From NCBI RefSeq assembly GCF_963666675.1, contig NZ_OY762929.1, forward strand, positions 4,870,001 to 4,934,000: DNA of 64,000 bases, written 5' to 3'. How positions within the stretch are numbered: the first letter of the stretch is position 1; each line of letters opens with the position of its first letter. Both the position numbers and the translations under genes were made by a program. The DNA comes from an uncultured Desulfobacter sp. Its GTDB lineage: Bacteria; Desulfobacterota; Desulfobacteria; Desulfobacterales; Desulfobacteraceae. This document shows, piece by piece, positions 43,455 through 51,976 of this stretch. The notes under the pieces were generated by a model. The model was not told the origin of the DNA and searched no databases. It saw only the letters and a program-made list of their open reading frames with translations.

Positions 43455-43901
43455 ATGATTGAGCTAACCCATAAAACCCAGGACAAAACGCCCCAAGCAA
43501 CAACTTTAACGTTGCCCTGGGAAAAAAGAATCAAAAGCCGCCAGCGGGTGGTATTGGACAACAAAGATGAGGCCGGCCTGTTTCTTGACCGGGGAGAAAT
43601 TTTGCGACACGGAGACATGTTAAGCAGTGATGATGGGTTTCAGGTAAAGATTATTGCCGCCCATGAGCAGGTTTCCACAGCCCGTGCCCAAACCCCCCGG
43701 CAACTCAACCTTGCCTGTTATCATCTGGGCAATCGCCACGTGGACCTTGAAATCCGGGACGCCTATGTGCGTTATCCCCATGACCACGTTTTAGACGAAA
43801 TGGTCAAAGGACTTGGCTTAACAATCACCGTGGAACAGGCTCCTTTTGAGCCGGAAACAGGGGCATACGGCAATGGGCACCACCACCATCACCACGAATG
43901 A
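43455..43901 (+). CDS. ureE: Urease accessory protein UreE (nickel chaperone)
   Basis: Nickel-binding metallochaperone, 148 residues. N-terminal domain with LTLPWEKRIKSRQRVVLDNKDEAGLFLDRGEILRHGD, then the metal-binding domain LNLACYHLGNRHVDLEI and YVRYPHDHVLDEM. The C-terminal tail has six consecutive histidines (HHHHHHE), the nickel store seen in some UreE proteins. The ureF start probably lies within its last 30 bases. Confidence 0.96.
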   Translation: MIELTHKTQDKTPQATTLTLPWEKRIKSRQRVVLDNKDEAGLFLDRGEILRHGDMLSSDDGFQVKIIAAHEQVSTARAQTPRQLNLACYHLGNRHVDLEIRDAYVRYPHDHVLDEMVKGLGLTITVEQAPFEPETGAYGNGHHHHHHE

Positions 43902-44631
43902 ATCCCAATCAGCCAACGCCCCCATGACGTCACCATGGCTGATCCGGCTCATGCACCTGGTCAGCCCGTCACTCCCCACCGGTGGCTTTGCCTATTCCCA
44001 AGGGTTGGAATGGGCCATTGAAAAGGGGTGGATCAACAGTGAATCCCCCCTTGAACAATGGCTCTTAAATGTTTTGGAAACCGGCATGACCCATGTTGAC
44101 ATCCCGTTGCTTCAAATGATTTACCAGGCTGTTGAGCGCCGGGACATCGACGCCTTTACCCGGGCGGCCCAATGGGTAAGGGCCTGCCGGGAGACCAAAG
44201 AGCTTAGGAATGAAGAAGAACACCGGGGACGGGCCATGGCGGCCATTATCAAAGAGCTGGGGCTTTGTCAGGACAGCATGGCAAAATCTAAAAAAAAGCC
44301 AATCCATGACCCATGGCATAAGGTTATTGCCTCATCCCAACTGGCCGGGTTTGCCTTTGCCGCCGCGTTATGGCAAATCCCCATCCAGGCTGCCGCCCAA
44401 GGGTATCTGTGGTCCTGGCTTGAAAACCAGGTGCTGGCCGCCGTAAAAATTATTCCCCTGGGACAAAGTTCAGGCCAGAGGGTCCTGGCAAGACTGTCCC
44501 CGGCCATCGACACTGCGGTTGCCACAGGCCTGCAGATTAAAGACGTTGAACAGATGGGAAGTTCCCTGCCAGCCCTGGGGTTGGCAGGCAGCAACCACGA
44601 AACGCAATATACCAGACTTTTCAGATCATAA
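43873..44631 (+). CDS. ureF: Urease accessory protein UreF
   Basis: All-helical chaperone that acts with UreD and UreG in nickel delivery. Family start WLIRLMHLVSPSLPTGGFAYSQGLEWAIEKGW, then FTRAAQWVRACRETKELRNEEEHRGRAM, and near the end VKIIPLGQSSGQRVLARL. The ATG at 43873 has AGGGG about 9 bases upstream and overlaps ureE by 29 bases; the ATG at 43924 without a ribosome site gives 235 residues and is also possible, since the extra N-terminal part is not conserved. Confidence 0.93.
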   Translation: MGTTTITTNESQSANAPMTSPWLIRLMHLVSPSLPTGGFAYSQGLEWAIEKGWINSESPLEQWLLNVLETGMTHVDIPLLQMIYQAVERRDIDAFTRAAQWVRACRETKELRNEEEHRGRAMAAIIKELGLCQDSMAKSKKKPIHDPWHKVIASSQLAGFAFAAALWQIPIQAAAQGYLWSWLENQVLAAVKIIPLGQSSGQRVLARLSPAIDTAVATGLQIKDVEQMGSSLPALGLAGSNHETQYTRLFRS

Positions 44632-44654
44632 TATTTAAATCATAAGGAAAACAA

Positions 44655-45269
44655 ATGAGTAAAAAAGCACCCCTTCGCGTTGGCGTTGGCGGACCGGTGG
44701 GATCAGGTAAAACCGCCCTTCTTGAGGCAATATGTCTGAACATGAGAGACCGTTATGAACTTGCCGTGGTCACCAATGATATTTATACCCGGGAGGATCA
44801 GGATTTTCTGATCCAAAGGCAGGCATTGTCTGCGGACAGAATCATGGGGGTTGAAACCGGGGGGTGTCCCCACACGGCCATCCGTGAAGATGCATCCATG
44901 AACCTGGCAGCGGTGGAAGACCTTTGCCAAAAATTTCCGAACTTAAACCTGGTACTGGTGGAAAGCGGCGGAGACAACCTGAGTGCCACCTTCAGCCCGG
45001 AACTCGCCGATCTTGCCATCTATGTCATTGATGTCTCGGCAGGAGATAAAATTCCCCGTAAAGGTGGCCCCGGCATCACCCGATCCGATCTCCTGGTGAT
45101 CAACAAGGTGGATTTAGCCCCCCTGGTCGGCGCCTCCCTTGGGGTCATGGAACAGGACACGCGCCGGATGAGAGGAGACAAGCCCTTTGTCTTTGCCAAT
45201 ATGAAAACCGGTAAAGGCGTTGATGAGATCATCGAATTTTTGATTCATGAAGGCATGCTTGAATCTTGA
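44655..45269 (+). CDS. ureG: Urease accessory GTPase UreG
   Basis: GTPase that powers nickel insertion into urease, 204 residues. P-loop GVGGPVGSGKTALLEAIC at the N-terminus, the metal-binding CPH in ETGGCPHTAIREDASMN, LVLVESGGDNLSATFSPELAD, and the G4 motif VINKVDLAPLVGA. It is the last gene of the urea operon. A weak 8-bp hairpin (TTTCAGGC/GCCTGAAA at 45318-45344) without T-run follows; no other terminator is seen. Confidence 0.98.
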   Translation: MSKKAPLRVGVGGPVGSGKTALLEAICLNMRDRYELAVVTNDIYTREDQDFLIQRQALSADRIMGVETGGCPHTAIREDASMNLAAVEDLCQKFPNLNLVLVESGGDNLSATFSPELADLAIYVIDVSAGDKIPRKGGPGITRSDLLVINKVDLAPLVGASLGVMEQDTRRMRGDKPFVFANMKTGKGVDEIIEFLIHEGMLES

Positions 45270-45430
45270 GCCGGTAATGCTGCTTCAGACGCATAACCCG
45301 ACAGAATTAAGAGCATCTTTCAGGCACTTGGCATGGGCCTGAAAAATCCGGCTCTCAGTTTATCAGTTTAGTTTGCACCGTAACCGAAATTTACGCCTGT
45401 GATAAATCGGGCGGGCGTAGAAGCTACATT

Positions 45431-46315
45431 CTATAAAGCCATTGATAACTGCCGGGGATTGATTTTTTGCAAGGCACTATAATATTCTTGAATAACAAAA
45501 TCTTTCTTATCAACTTCCTGATATTCCCCTGTTCCCCCTTCACCAATGTCAAGGGCCATATCATCTGAAATTGGGCCGGACTCAAAGAGAAAATGGTGTA
45601 GATTTTTTTCTATCGGTTTTTTGCCATAAATTCTTTTAAGTCTGTCCGGCCATGTTTGCAAATCCTGTCGAAGCGCCACAGCCGGATTATTGTTAACATA
45701 GGAATAAGATGAAATCTCTCCGATTCTCTCAAACAAAAGTATATCTTCGTAAATTTTTAAATATTTGGGATGGACGGTAATGACTATGTCGTCCGCATGA
45801 AAGGCATTAATCGCATATGACACCAGCGTGCGGTTCCCCAGCATGGGGATTTTTTTGTCTCCTTTTCGGTATAGCGGATGCGATGCCAGGCATCCGATTT
45901 CAACAAGGCGGCTTCCCTGATTTCTTAACACGTCCAGTTCCCGTCTAAATTCTGTATCCATGGGAAGGTCAAAGCCGTCTTCTTGATTGTCCCGAAATAT
46001 GCTGGCCGTATATATCGGCACACTGCCAGCCTGAGCATCCGGCACGCATCCCATAAATACCACAGCGTCAGGGTATGAATGGTGCCGAATAATTCTCAAT
46101 GGGGGAATGGAAGGTTTAATGAAGCCGGCGGCCACATAAACATCATGCAACAAGCTAAAACAAGACAGATAATCATCAACACTGGATGCTTTACGAAAAG
46201 TAACACAGTCCGGGTTAGTTTGAAAATCAGGAAGGCCAATCCGATTCATTTTTTTTCTGAGTTCCGCCATCGGACAGGGCAAAAACGAGTTAAACAATGT
46301 ATTTGATAAATTCAT
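45431..46315 (-). CDS. FeeM-like N-acyl amino acid synthase (GNAT-type)
   Basis: About 294 residues. The core from residue ~30 resembles FeeM-type long-chain N-acyl amino acid synthases, which are structurally related to acyl-homoserine-lactone synthases: VTFRKASSVDDYLSCFSLLHDVYVAAGFI, then PLRIIRHHSYPDAVVFMG, FDLPMDTEFRRELDVLRNQGSRLVEIGCLASHP. The acyl donor and the amino acid are unknown. The ATG at 46315 is taken; an in-frame TTG at 46366 would add 17 residues. The gene is monocistronic and converges on the urease operon. A tandem repeat sits ~260 bp upstream. Confidence 0.7.
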   Translation of the reverse strand: MNLSNTLFNSFLPCPMAELRKKMNRIGLPDFQTNPDCVTFRKASSVDDYLSCFSLLHDVYVAAGFIKPSIPPLRIIRHHSYPDAVVFMGCVPDAQAGSVPIYTASIFRDNQEDGFDLPMDTEFRRELDVLRNQGSRLVEIGCLASHPLYRKGDKKIPMLGNRTLVSYAINAFHADDIVITVHPKYLKIYEDILLFERIGEISSYSYVNNNPAVALRQDLQTWPDRLKRIYGKKPIEKNLHHFLFESGPISDDMALDIGEGGTGEYQEVDKKDFVIQEYYSALQKINPRQLSMAL

Positions 46316-46572
46316 ACTTTTTTCTTTATTTGATAATGGATTCAGCTCAATTAACAATTCCGACAAATTAATAGCAAATTCAATACCACCTACTTATATA
46401 AAACCCATTGCTATCTTAATCATAAACTATTAAATTCAAAGCATTACGCCCTATCAGAGCGGCCAATCCCTCTATTTAATTCATTATAAATACAGTGATT
46501 TGCAATAAGTTTATGTGTTTCCGGCGTTTTATTAACTAAAAAAAACACAAAACCCCGCTTAATCGGGAAAAC

Positions 46573-46610
46573 AGTTACGAAAATTGCAGTAATAGTTACG
46601 AAAATTGCAG
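46573..46610. repeat. Two 17-bp direct repeats at 21-bp period
   Basis: AGTTACGAAAATTGCAG occurs at 46573-46589 and again at 46594-46610, separated by TAAT. The 21-bp period is two helical turns, as expected for tandem operator sites. It lies in the 46316-46928 intergenic region between divergent feeM-like and tag genes; no gene was found in the rest of that region. Confidence 0.7.
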
Positions 46611-46928
46611 CATTCGAAACTTAATAACAAAAAATCTAAGGCCGTGGATGATGAATATTGAAATATTTCCACCATCAGTCATATTGCAGAACAGCCTACT
46701 TCAAGGGCCCCTGAGGTCAAGCAATGCCATTTTACAGATAAGCCGGCACTTACTATAGAAAACAATGCACAATTCAGGCCATGACCCAAAATAATTATGG
46801 TACCATATTACCAAAAATTATTGCATAACTGTCATGGGATGGTATAGTTTATCGAAATCCAGGCTCTGCCCAGACTAAAACCTAAAATAATTTATCAACA
46901 TATTGAAATCTCAATTGAAAAACCCGTC

Positions 46929-47501
46929 ATGAACGATCTTACACGATGCGGTTGGGTAACCAATGATCCCGTATACATCCGCTACCACGATACGGAATGG
47001 GGGGTGCCGGTTCACGATGACCGCAAAATTTTTGAATTCCTCATCCTGGAGGGTGCCCAGGCAGGGTTATCCTGGTTGACAATTCTCAAGCGCCGCCAGG
47101 GGTATTTCAATGCGTTCTGTGATTTTGACCCTGAAAAGGTGGCCCGGTTCAGCGAAGGCGATATTCAGCAACGCTTGAAAGACCCCGGCATCATCAGAAA
47201 CAAGCTCAAGGTTCGATCTGCGGTAACCAACGCCCAGGCATTTTTACAAATCCAGGAAGAGTTTGGCTCCTTTGACGCCTATGCCTGGAGGTTTGTGGAC
47301 GGAGCGCCCATCATCAATCACTATACCCACCAGGACCAGGTTCCGGCAACATCCCGTCAGTCCGATGCATTTTCAAAAGATTTATGTAAACGCGGGTTTA
47401 AATTTACCGGGTCCACCATCATCTATGCCCATATGCAGGCCACGGGCATGGTGAACGACCACCTGGTCTCCTGTTTCAGATACAAAGAGGTAATGGCCTG
47501 A
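46929..47501 (+). CDS. tag: DNA-3-methyladenine glycosylase I
   Basis: Base-excision repair enzyme that removes 3-methyladenine; 190 residues. Signature start RCGWVTNDPVYIRYHDTEWGVPVHDDRKIFEFLILEGAQAGLSWLTILKRR, then FCDFDPEKVARFSE, PGIIRNKLKV and SKDLCKRGFKFTGSTIIYAHMQATGMVNDH with the terminal Cys-containing VSCFR. The Cys and His residues that bind the structural zinc are present. It is followed 16 bp later by nnrD. Confidence 0.97.
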   Translation: MNDLTRCGWVTNDPVYIRYHDTEWGVPVHDDRKIFEFLILEGAQAGLSWLTILKRRQGYFNAFCDFDPEKVARFSEGDIQQRLKDPGIIRNKLKVRSAVTNAQAFLQIQEEFGSFDAYAWRFVDGAPIINHYTHQDQVPATSRQSDAFSKDLCKRGFKFTGSTIIYAHMQATGMVNDHLVSCFRYKEVMA

Positions 47502-47517
47502 AAAAGGAAAGCGAATC

Positions 47518-49077
47518 ATGATCATTGTCACCACCCAACAGATGCAGCAGATGGATAAAAATACCATTGAGGCCTTCGGCCTTCCAGGCCGGGTACTCAT
47601 GGAAAATGCAGGCCGGGGTGCCCTGGAGATACTGGCCGACCACTTTGACCTTGAAGGCACCCGGGTGGCCGTGGTGGCGGGCCGGGGCAACAACGGCGGA
47701 GACGGTTTTGTAATCGGCCGTTACCTCATGGAGATGGGGGTCAGCGTCAGTTTCTTTCTTTTGTCCACCCGGAACCGGGTCCAGGGAGATGCCCGGGCAA
47801 ATATGGACCTGGTGCTGGATCTTCTGGCCGAACATTCCCTGTCACAGTTCATTGAAATCCCGGACCAAGACGCACTGGACGCGGCAGCTGAAATCCTGCA
47901 AGACCACGATCTGTTTGTGGACGCTATTTTCGGCACCGGACTCAATTCCCATGTGAGGGGCATTTACCGTGATGTCATTGAGCTGATCAACGACTCGGGC
48001 AAATCGGTGTTCAGCGTGGACATCCCTTCGGGAATCAATGCAGATACAGGTGCCGTCTGCGGTGTGGCCATCCAAGCCGATGCCACGGCCACCTTTGCCT
48101 TTGCCAAAACTGGGCACATTCTCTATCCGGGCAACTTTCACACCGGTGACCTGGAGGTGGTTGACATCGGCATTCCCGGCCACATTGCAAAAACACAAAC
48201 CCCCGATATTTTCCTGCCCGAACCCCACGACATTGCAGACCTGATACCCACCAGGGAGTTCAATGCCCACAAGGGCAGTTTCGGCCACCTGGTGATACTG
48301 GCAGGATCACCGGGTAAAACCGGGGCGGCAGCATTGTCCGCCAACGCGGCCATGCGGACCGGTGCGGGTCTTGTGACCTTAGGGGTGCCCGAAAAGCTCA
48401 TGCCCGTCCTGGAACCCATGGTTATCGAACCCATGACAACGGCGCTTAGCCAGACCCCTTCCGGCAGTTTGGATGCCGCTGCCCTAGATGACATCATCAC
48501 GCTTTTAGCAGACAAAAACGCGTTGGCCATAGGCCCTGGCCTAGGCACGGATCCCGGCACCCGGGAACTGATCCAAAGCATCCTGGCCATTGCATCCGTC
48601 CCCATGGTCATTGACGCCGACGGCCTGAACTGCATCGCCAAAAACCCTGACATTCTGGATACGGTCAAAGCCCCTGTAATCCTGACACCCCACCCCGGAG
48701 AAATGGCCCGTCTTACCGGGAAAACCATCGAAGAGATCCAGCAGAACCGAATGGCAACCGCCCGGAACTTTGCAGAAAGACACAACGTTATCCTGGCACT
48801 CAAAGGCGCCCAGACCCTCGTAGCCTGCCCGGACGGCGCCGTATTCATCTGCCCCACGGGCAATCCCGGCATGGCCTGCGCCGGCATGGGAGATGTACTC
48901 ACCGGCATGATCACGGCATTTCTGGCCCAGAATCTGTCCCCAGAATCAGCAGCCCTGGCAGGCGTCTATGTCCATGGACTGTGCGGAGATCTTCTGGCCG
49001 AAGATCAGGTCTTTGGATTTTCTGCATCAGATATGCTGGCAAACATCCCCCATACCATCAACACCCTGTTATCATGA
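47518..49077 (+). CDS. nnrD: Bifunctional NAD(P)H-hydrate epimerase/dehydratase
   Basis: Repairs hydrated NADH and NADPH. 519 residues with both enzymes fused. Residues 1-215 are the YjeF_N epimerase domain (VAVVAGRGNNGGDGFVIGRYL, FVDAIFGTGLNSHVRG, VFSVDIPSGINADTG). Residues 225-515 are the ADP-dependent dehydratase, a ribokinase-like fold (AHKGSFGHLVILAGSPGKTGAAAL, LAIGPGLG, MVIDADGLN, ILTPHPGEMARL, GNPGMACAGMGDVLTGMI). Its stop overlaps tsaE by four bases, the usual nnrD-tsaE coupling. Confidence 0.97.
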   Translation: MIIVTTQQMQQMDKNTIEAFGLPGRVLMENAGRGALEILADHFDLEGTRVAVVAGRGNNGGDGFVIGRYLMEMGVSVSFFLLSTRNRVQGDARANMDLVLDLLAEHSLSQFIEIPDQDALDAAAEILQDHDLFVDAIFGTGLNSHVRGIYRDVIELINDSGKSVFSVDIPSGINADTGAVCGVAIQADATATFAFAKTGHILYPGNFHTGDLEVVDIGIPGHIAKTQTPDIFLPEPHDIADLIPTREFNAHKGSFGHLVILAGSPGKTGAAALSANAAMRTGAGLVTLGVPEKLMPVLEPMVIEPMTTALSQTPSGSLDAAALDDIITLLADKNALAIGPGLGTDPGTRELIQSILAIASVPMVIDADGLNCIAKNPDILDTVKAPVILTPHPGEMARLTGKTIEEIQQNRMATARNFAERHNVILALKGAQTLVACPDGAVFICPTGNPGMACAGMGDVLTGMITAFLAQNLSPESAALAGVYVHGLCGDLLAEDQVFGFSASDMLANIPHTINTLLS

Positions 49078-49547
49078 AAGATATCATCTCCCAAAGCCCG
49101 GAACAAACCCAGGAAACAGGCAGACGATTAGGGACATATATCCAGGAGCAGCACATAAGCTGCGCCATGGCCCTGACAGGGGATCTTGGCTGCGGCAAGA
49201 CCTGTTTTGTCCAGGGCCTTGCCCGGGGGCTGAACGTCGCGGACGAATACTACATCACCAGCCCCACCTTCACCATCATGAATGAATATCCGGCAGGCAA
49301 AATGCGTCTTTTCCATCTGGACCTGTACCGCCTTTCAGACCCGGAAGAACTGGATTATATCGGCATCGAGGACCAGCTGGGACACAACAGCGTTACGGTG
49401 GTGGAATGGCCGGACCTCCTCATTGAAACCGGATTTGCCTTTGATCTTCACATCCATTTTGAGTTTGATGCCGATTTTAATAGAAAAATAACCCTTTCCC
49501 CATCTGGACAAGCCGGAACAAATCTGCTAAGCAGTCTATCCCTATAA
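49074..49547 (+). CDS. tsaE: tRNA threonylcarbamoyladenosine biosynthesis ATPase TsaE
   Basis: Small ATPase needed for the universal t6A37 tRNA modification, working with TsaB and TsaD. 157 residues. P-loop is LTGDLGCGKTCFVQGLARGL near residue 40; then YYITSPTFTIMNEY, LFHLDLYRLSDPEELDYIGIED and VTVVEWPDLL, which are family hallmarks. The ATG at 49074 overlaps the nnrD stop (ATGA); frames further upstream lie in nnrD and are not used. Confidence 0.96.
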   Translation: MKDIISQSPEQTQETGRRLGTYIQEQHISCAMALTGDLGCGKTCFVQGLARGLNVADEYYITSPTFTIMNEYPAGKMRLFHLDLYRLSDPEELDYIGIEDQLGHNSVTVVEWPDLLIETGFAFDLHIHFEFDADFNRKITLSPSGQAGTNLLSSLSL

Positions 49548-49556
49548 GTAAATTTC

Positions 49557-49590
49557 ACATGAAAGTAACAATTAAGTTACTTTCATGTTT
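49557..49590 (+). terminator. Terminator after tsaE
   Basis: 13-bp perfect stem ACATGAAAGTAAC / GTTACTTTCATGT with a 6-base loop, followed by TTTGTTG. It closes the tag-nnrD-tsaE group. Confidence 0.8.
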
Positions 49591-49673
49591 TGTTGTGGAT
49601 TGAGCCTGGAATTTGGTAGACCAGGTCCGGCCCATGGCCGTTATTAACAAAAGCTAAAATTTTGGGAGAGACA

Positions 49674-50894
49674 ATGGCGTTACGGGTGCAAAAATTTGGC
49701 GGTACATCTGTGGCAGATATCGAAAGGATCTCCAAAGTGGCCGACCGGGTACAAAAAGCCCATGAAAACGGTGACCAGATGGTTGTGGTACTTTCGGCCA
49801 TGGCAGGCGTGACAAACAATCTGATCAAGCTTGCCGGACAGGCATCCAAAATCCCGGATAAACGGGAATTAGACGTACTCCTGGCAACCGGAGAACAGAC
49901 CACGGCGGCCTTGATGGCGATGATGCTTAAATCAAGAGGCTTTAAAGCCAAATCATTCCTGGGTTTCCAGGCCGGCATCCATACCGACCATATGTCGGGC
50001 AAAGCCAGAATCCGGGAAATCGACAGCCACAACCTGCGTGACGCCCTGGATGAAGGGAATATTGTTGTCGTTGCAGGCTTCCAGGGTGCCGATGACCACG
50101 GAGATATTACCACCCTGGGCCGGGGCGGGTCCGACACCTCGGCAGTGGCCATAGCGGCATCACTCAAAGCCGATGTCTGTGAAATTTTCACCGACGTGGA
50201 CGGCGTCTACACAACAGATCCAAGGATCTGCCCCAAAGCCAGGAAAATCAGCAGAATTTCCTACGATGAAATGCTTGAAATGGCCATTCTGGGGGCCAAG
50301 GTTCTCCAGATCAGGTCTGTGGAATTTGCAAAAAAATATAATGTGCCCGTGCACGTCCGGTCATCATTTAATGAGGAGGAAGGAACCATGGTTGTCAATG
50401 AAAGTGAAGATATGGAAAGTCCGGTGGTTTCAGGCGTCACCTGTGACATGAATGAAGCAAGAATTACCTTCAAGCGCGTCCCGGACCAGCCCGGCATCTC
50501 AGCCAAGGTCTTCGGCGCCCTTGCCGAGGCCGGTATTTCCGTGGACATGATCATCCAGAACTCCCGGACCGGCGGCGAAACGGACCTGACCTTTACCGTG
50601 ACCATGGACGATTTTAACCGGGCCATGGAGATTTCCGAAAAAGTGGCAGATCAAATCAATGCCGGAGAGATAAAAACCGCCACCGAAATTGCCAAAATAT
50701 CCGTCATCGGCCTGGGTATGAAAAGCCATTCCGGCGTAGCGGCAGTGATGTTCAAAGCCCTGGCTGACGAGAACATCAACATCCGCATGATTTCAACCTC
50801 TGAGATCCGTATTTCCTGCGTCATTCTGGCCAAATATGCAGAGCTTGCGGTCAGAACCCTGCACGCCGCGTTTGGCCTGGATAAAATAGGATAG
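49674..50894 (+). CDS. lysC: Aspartate kinase
   Basis: First enzyme of the aspartate family pathway (Lys, Met, Thr and diaminopimelate). 406 residues. Kinase part: VQKFGGTSVADIERI at the start, MVVVLSAMAGVTN, TLGRGGSDTSAVAIAASLKADVCEIFTDVDGVYT. Two ACT domains from ~265 onward (FKRVPDQPGISAKVFGALAEAGISVDMI and VIGLGMKSHSGVAAVMFKAL) suggest feedback control by lysine or threonine. The ATG at 49674 follows a GGGAGAG ribosome site; an in-frame TTG at 49662 lies within that site and is rejected. Confidence 0.97.
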   Translation: MALRVQKFGGTSVADIERISKVADRVQKAHENGDQMVVVLSAMAGVTNNLIKLAGQASKIPDKRELDVLLATGEQTTAALMAMMLKSRGFKAKSFLGFQAGIHTDHMSGKARIREIDSHNLRDALDEGNIVVVAGFQGADDHGDITTLGRGGSDTSAVAIAASLKADVCEIFTDVDGVYTTDPRICPKARKISRISYDEMLEMAILGAKVLQIRSVEFAKKYNVPVHVRSSFNEEEGTMVVNESEDMESPVVSGVTCDMNEARITFKRVPDQPGISAKVFGALAEAGISVDMIIQNSRTGGETDLTFTVTMDDFNRAMEISEKVADQINAGEIKTATEIAKISVIGLGMKSHSGVAAVMFKALADENINIRMISTSEIRISCVILAKYAELAVRTLHAAFGLDKIG

Positions 50895-50968
50895 TTCAAA
50901 AGGATGGATGATACACGTAACGGGTATGATCCACCACACCTTCAAAGCCGGTCTGCCAGGTGCCTGCC

Positions 50969-51706
50969 CTAATCAGCAGGATTCCCTGACAGGCCGGTTT
51001 CAATTTCCAGCGCCACCTTTTCAGCGGCCCGGGCCGGATCATCGGCATCCCGGATGGGCCGGCCAATGACAAGATAGTCAGACCCCGCCTGCACTGCTTT
51101 GGCCGGCGTGACCACCCGTTTCTGGTCATCCCCGGGGGTAAGGCTCCATTGGGGCCGGATTCCCGGCGTAACCGTCAGAAACCCTTTACCCATTTGGGTT
51201 TTCAACATGGCAGCTTCCTGCCCGGCGCACACCACCCCGGCACATCCGGCATCCAGGGCCATGTTGGCCCGCAGCAGCACCAGTTTTTCCAGGGCATTAA
51301 CATATTCATCCTTAAACCCCTGGGCACGAACCGTATCGGCGTCATTGTCCGTAAGCAGCGTCACGGCAAGCACCTTGGCTTGTCCGGCATTTTCAACGGC
51401 GGCCTTAAGCATCTTTGGGGAGGAGGCGCCGTGCACGGTGACCAGATCCACCCCGAGATCCGCCACCCGGGCCATGGCCCGACCCACCGTGGCTGAAATA
51501 TCATGCAGCTTCAAATCCAAAAAAATACCCGCACCGGACATTTTCTTGACCATATCCACCACCGCCGGGCCCTGTCGGATAAATAGTTCAAGGCCGATTT
51601 TAAACATACCCACCCGGCCGTCAAGCTGACGGATATGTGACTGTGCCGCCTCCATGGAGGGAAAGTCCAAGGGGAAAATAATATAATCTTTAGCTGTTTT
51701 CTGCAT
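50969..51706 (-). CDS. pyrF: Orotidine 5'-phosphate decarboxylase
   Basis: Last step of UMP synthesis. 245 residues, group I enzyme. Motifs: IIFPLDFPSMEAA, FKIGLELF, the catalytic set IFLDLKLHDISATVG (DxKxxDI), VTVHGASSP, GVVCAG, TPGIRPQ and YLVIGRPIRDADDP. It stands alone, convergent with lysC and divergent from the GGDEF gene. The 51707-51976 region holds both promoters and an A/T-rich hairpin, nothing else. Confidence 0.97.
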   Translation of the reverse strand: MQKTAKDYIIFPLDFPSMEAAQSHIRQLDGRVGMFKIGLELFIRQGPAVVDMVKKMSGAGIFLDLKLHDISATVGRAMARVADLGVDLVTVHGASSPKMLKAAVENAGQAKVLAVTLLTDNDADTVRAQGFKDEYVNALEKLVLLRANMALDAGCAGVVCAGQEAAMLKTQMGKGFLTVTPGIRPQWSLTPGDDQKRVVTPAKAVQAGSDYLVIGRPIRDADDPARAAEKVALEIETGLSGNPAD

Positions 51707-51976
51707 GAGCGCCCTTCGCGATCTTTGGGTTACTTAAATAAAAAAATTGTAGGGATCTTACCATAAACAGCGTTTTTTTACCTTTAAAAAAAACGTCCAA
51801 TGAAGACGAGCAACCATATTTCGTGCCCGCCCTGAAATAAGAATTTTTATTGATTCGTTAACTGTTTTTATGGTAACAACATTCCTATCCTTGTCTTCCA
51901 AAGCGGCCATTTTTTTTAGAGGCAAACATTAACAGACATTAATCCCGGCCCATTAAATGTATCGGAAGGGAGTTCA

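Noticed and set aside
46540..46620. CRISPR-like short repeats
   Set aside because: Only two repeat units with a 4-base spacer; no array or cas genes.
51750..51815. Terminator candidate CGTTTTTTT / AAAAAAACG
   Set aside because: The stem is almost only A/T pairs in a divergent promoter region and would be too weak.
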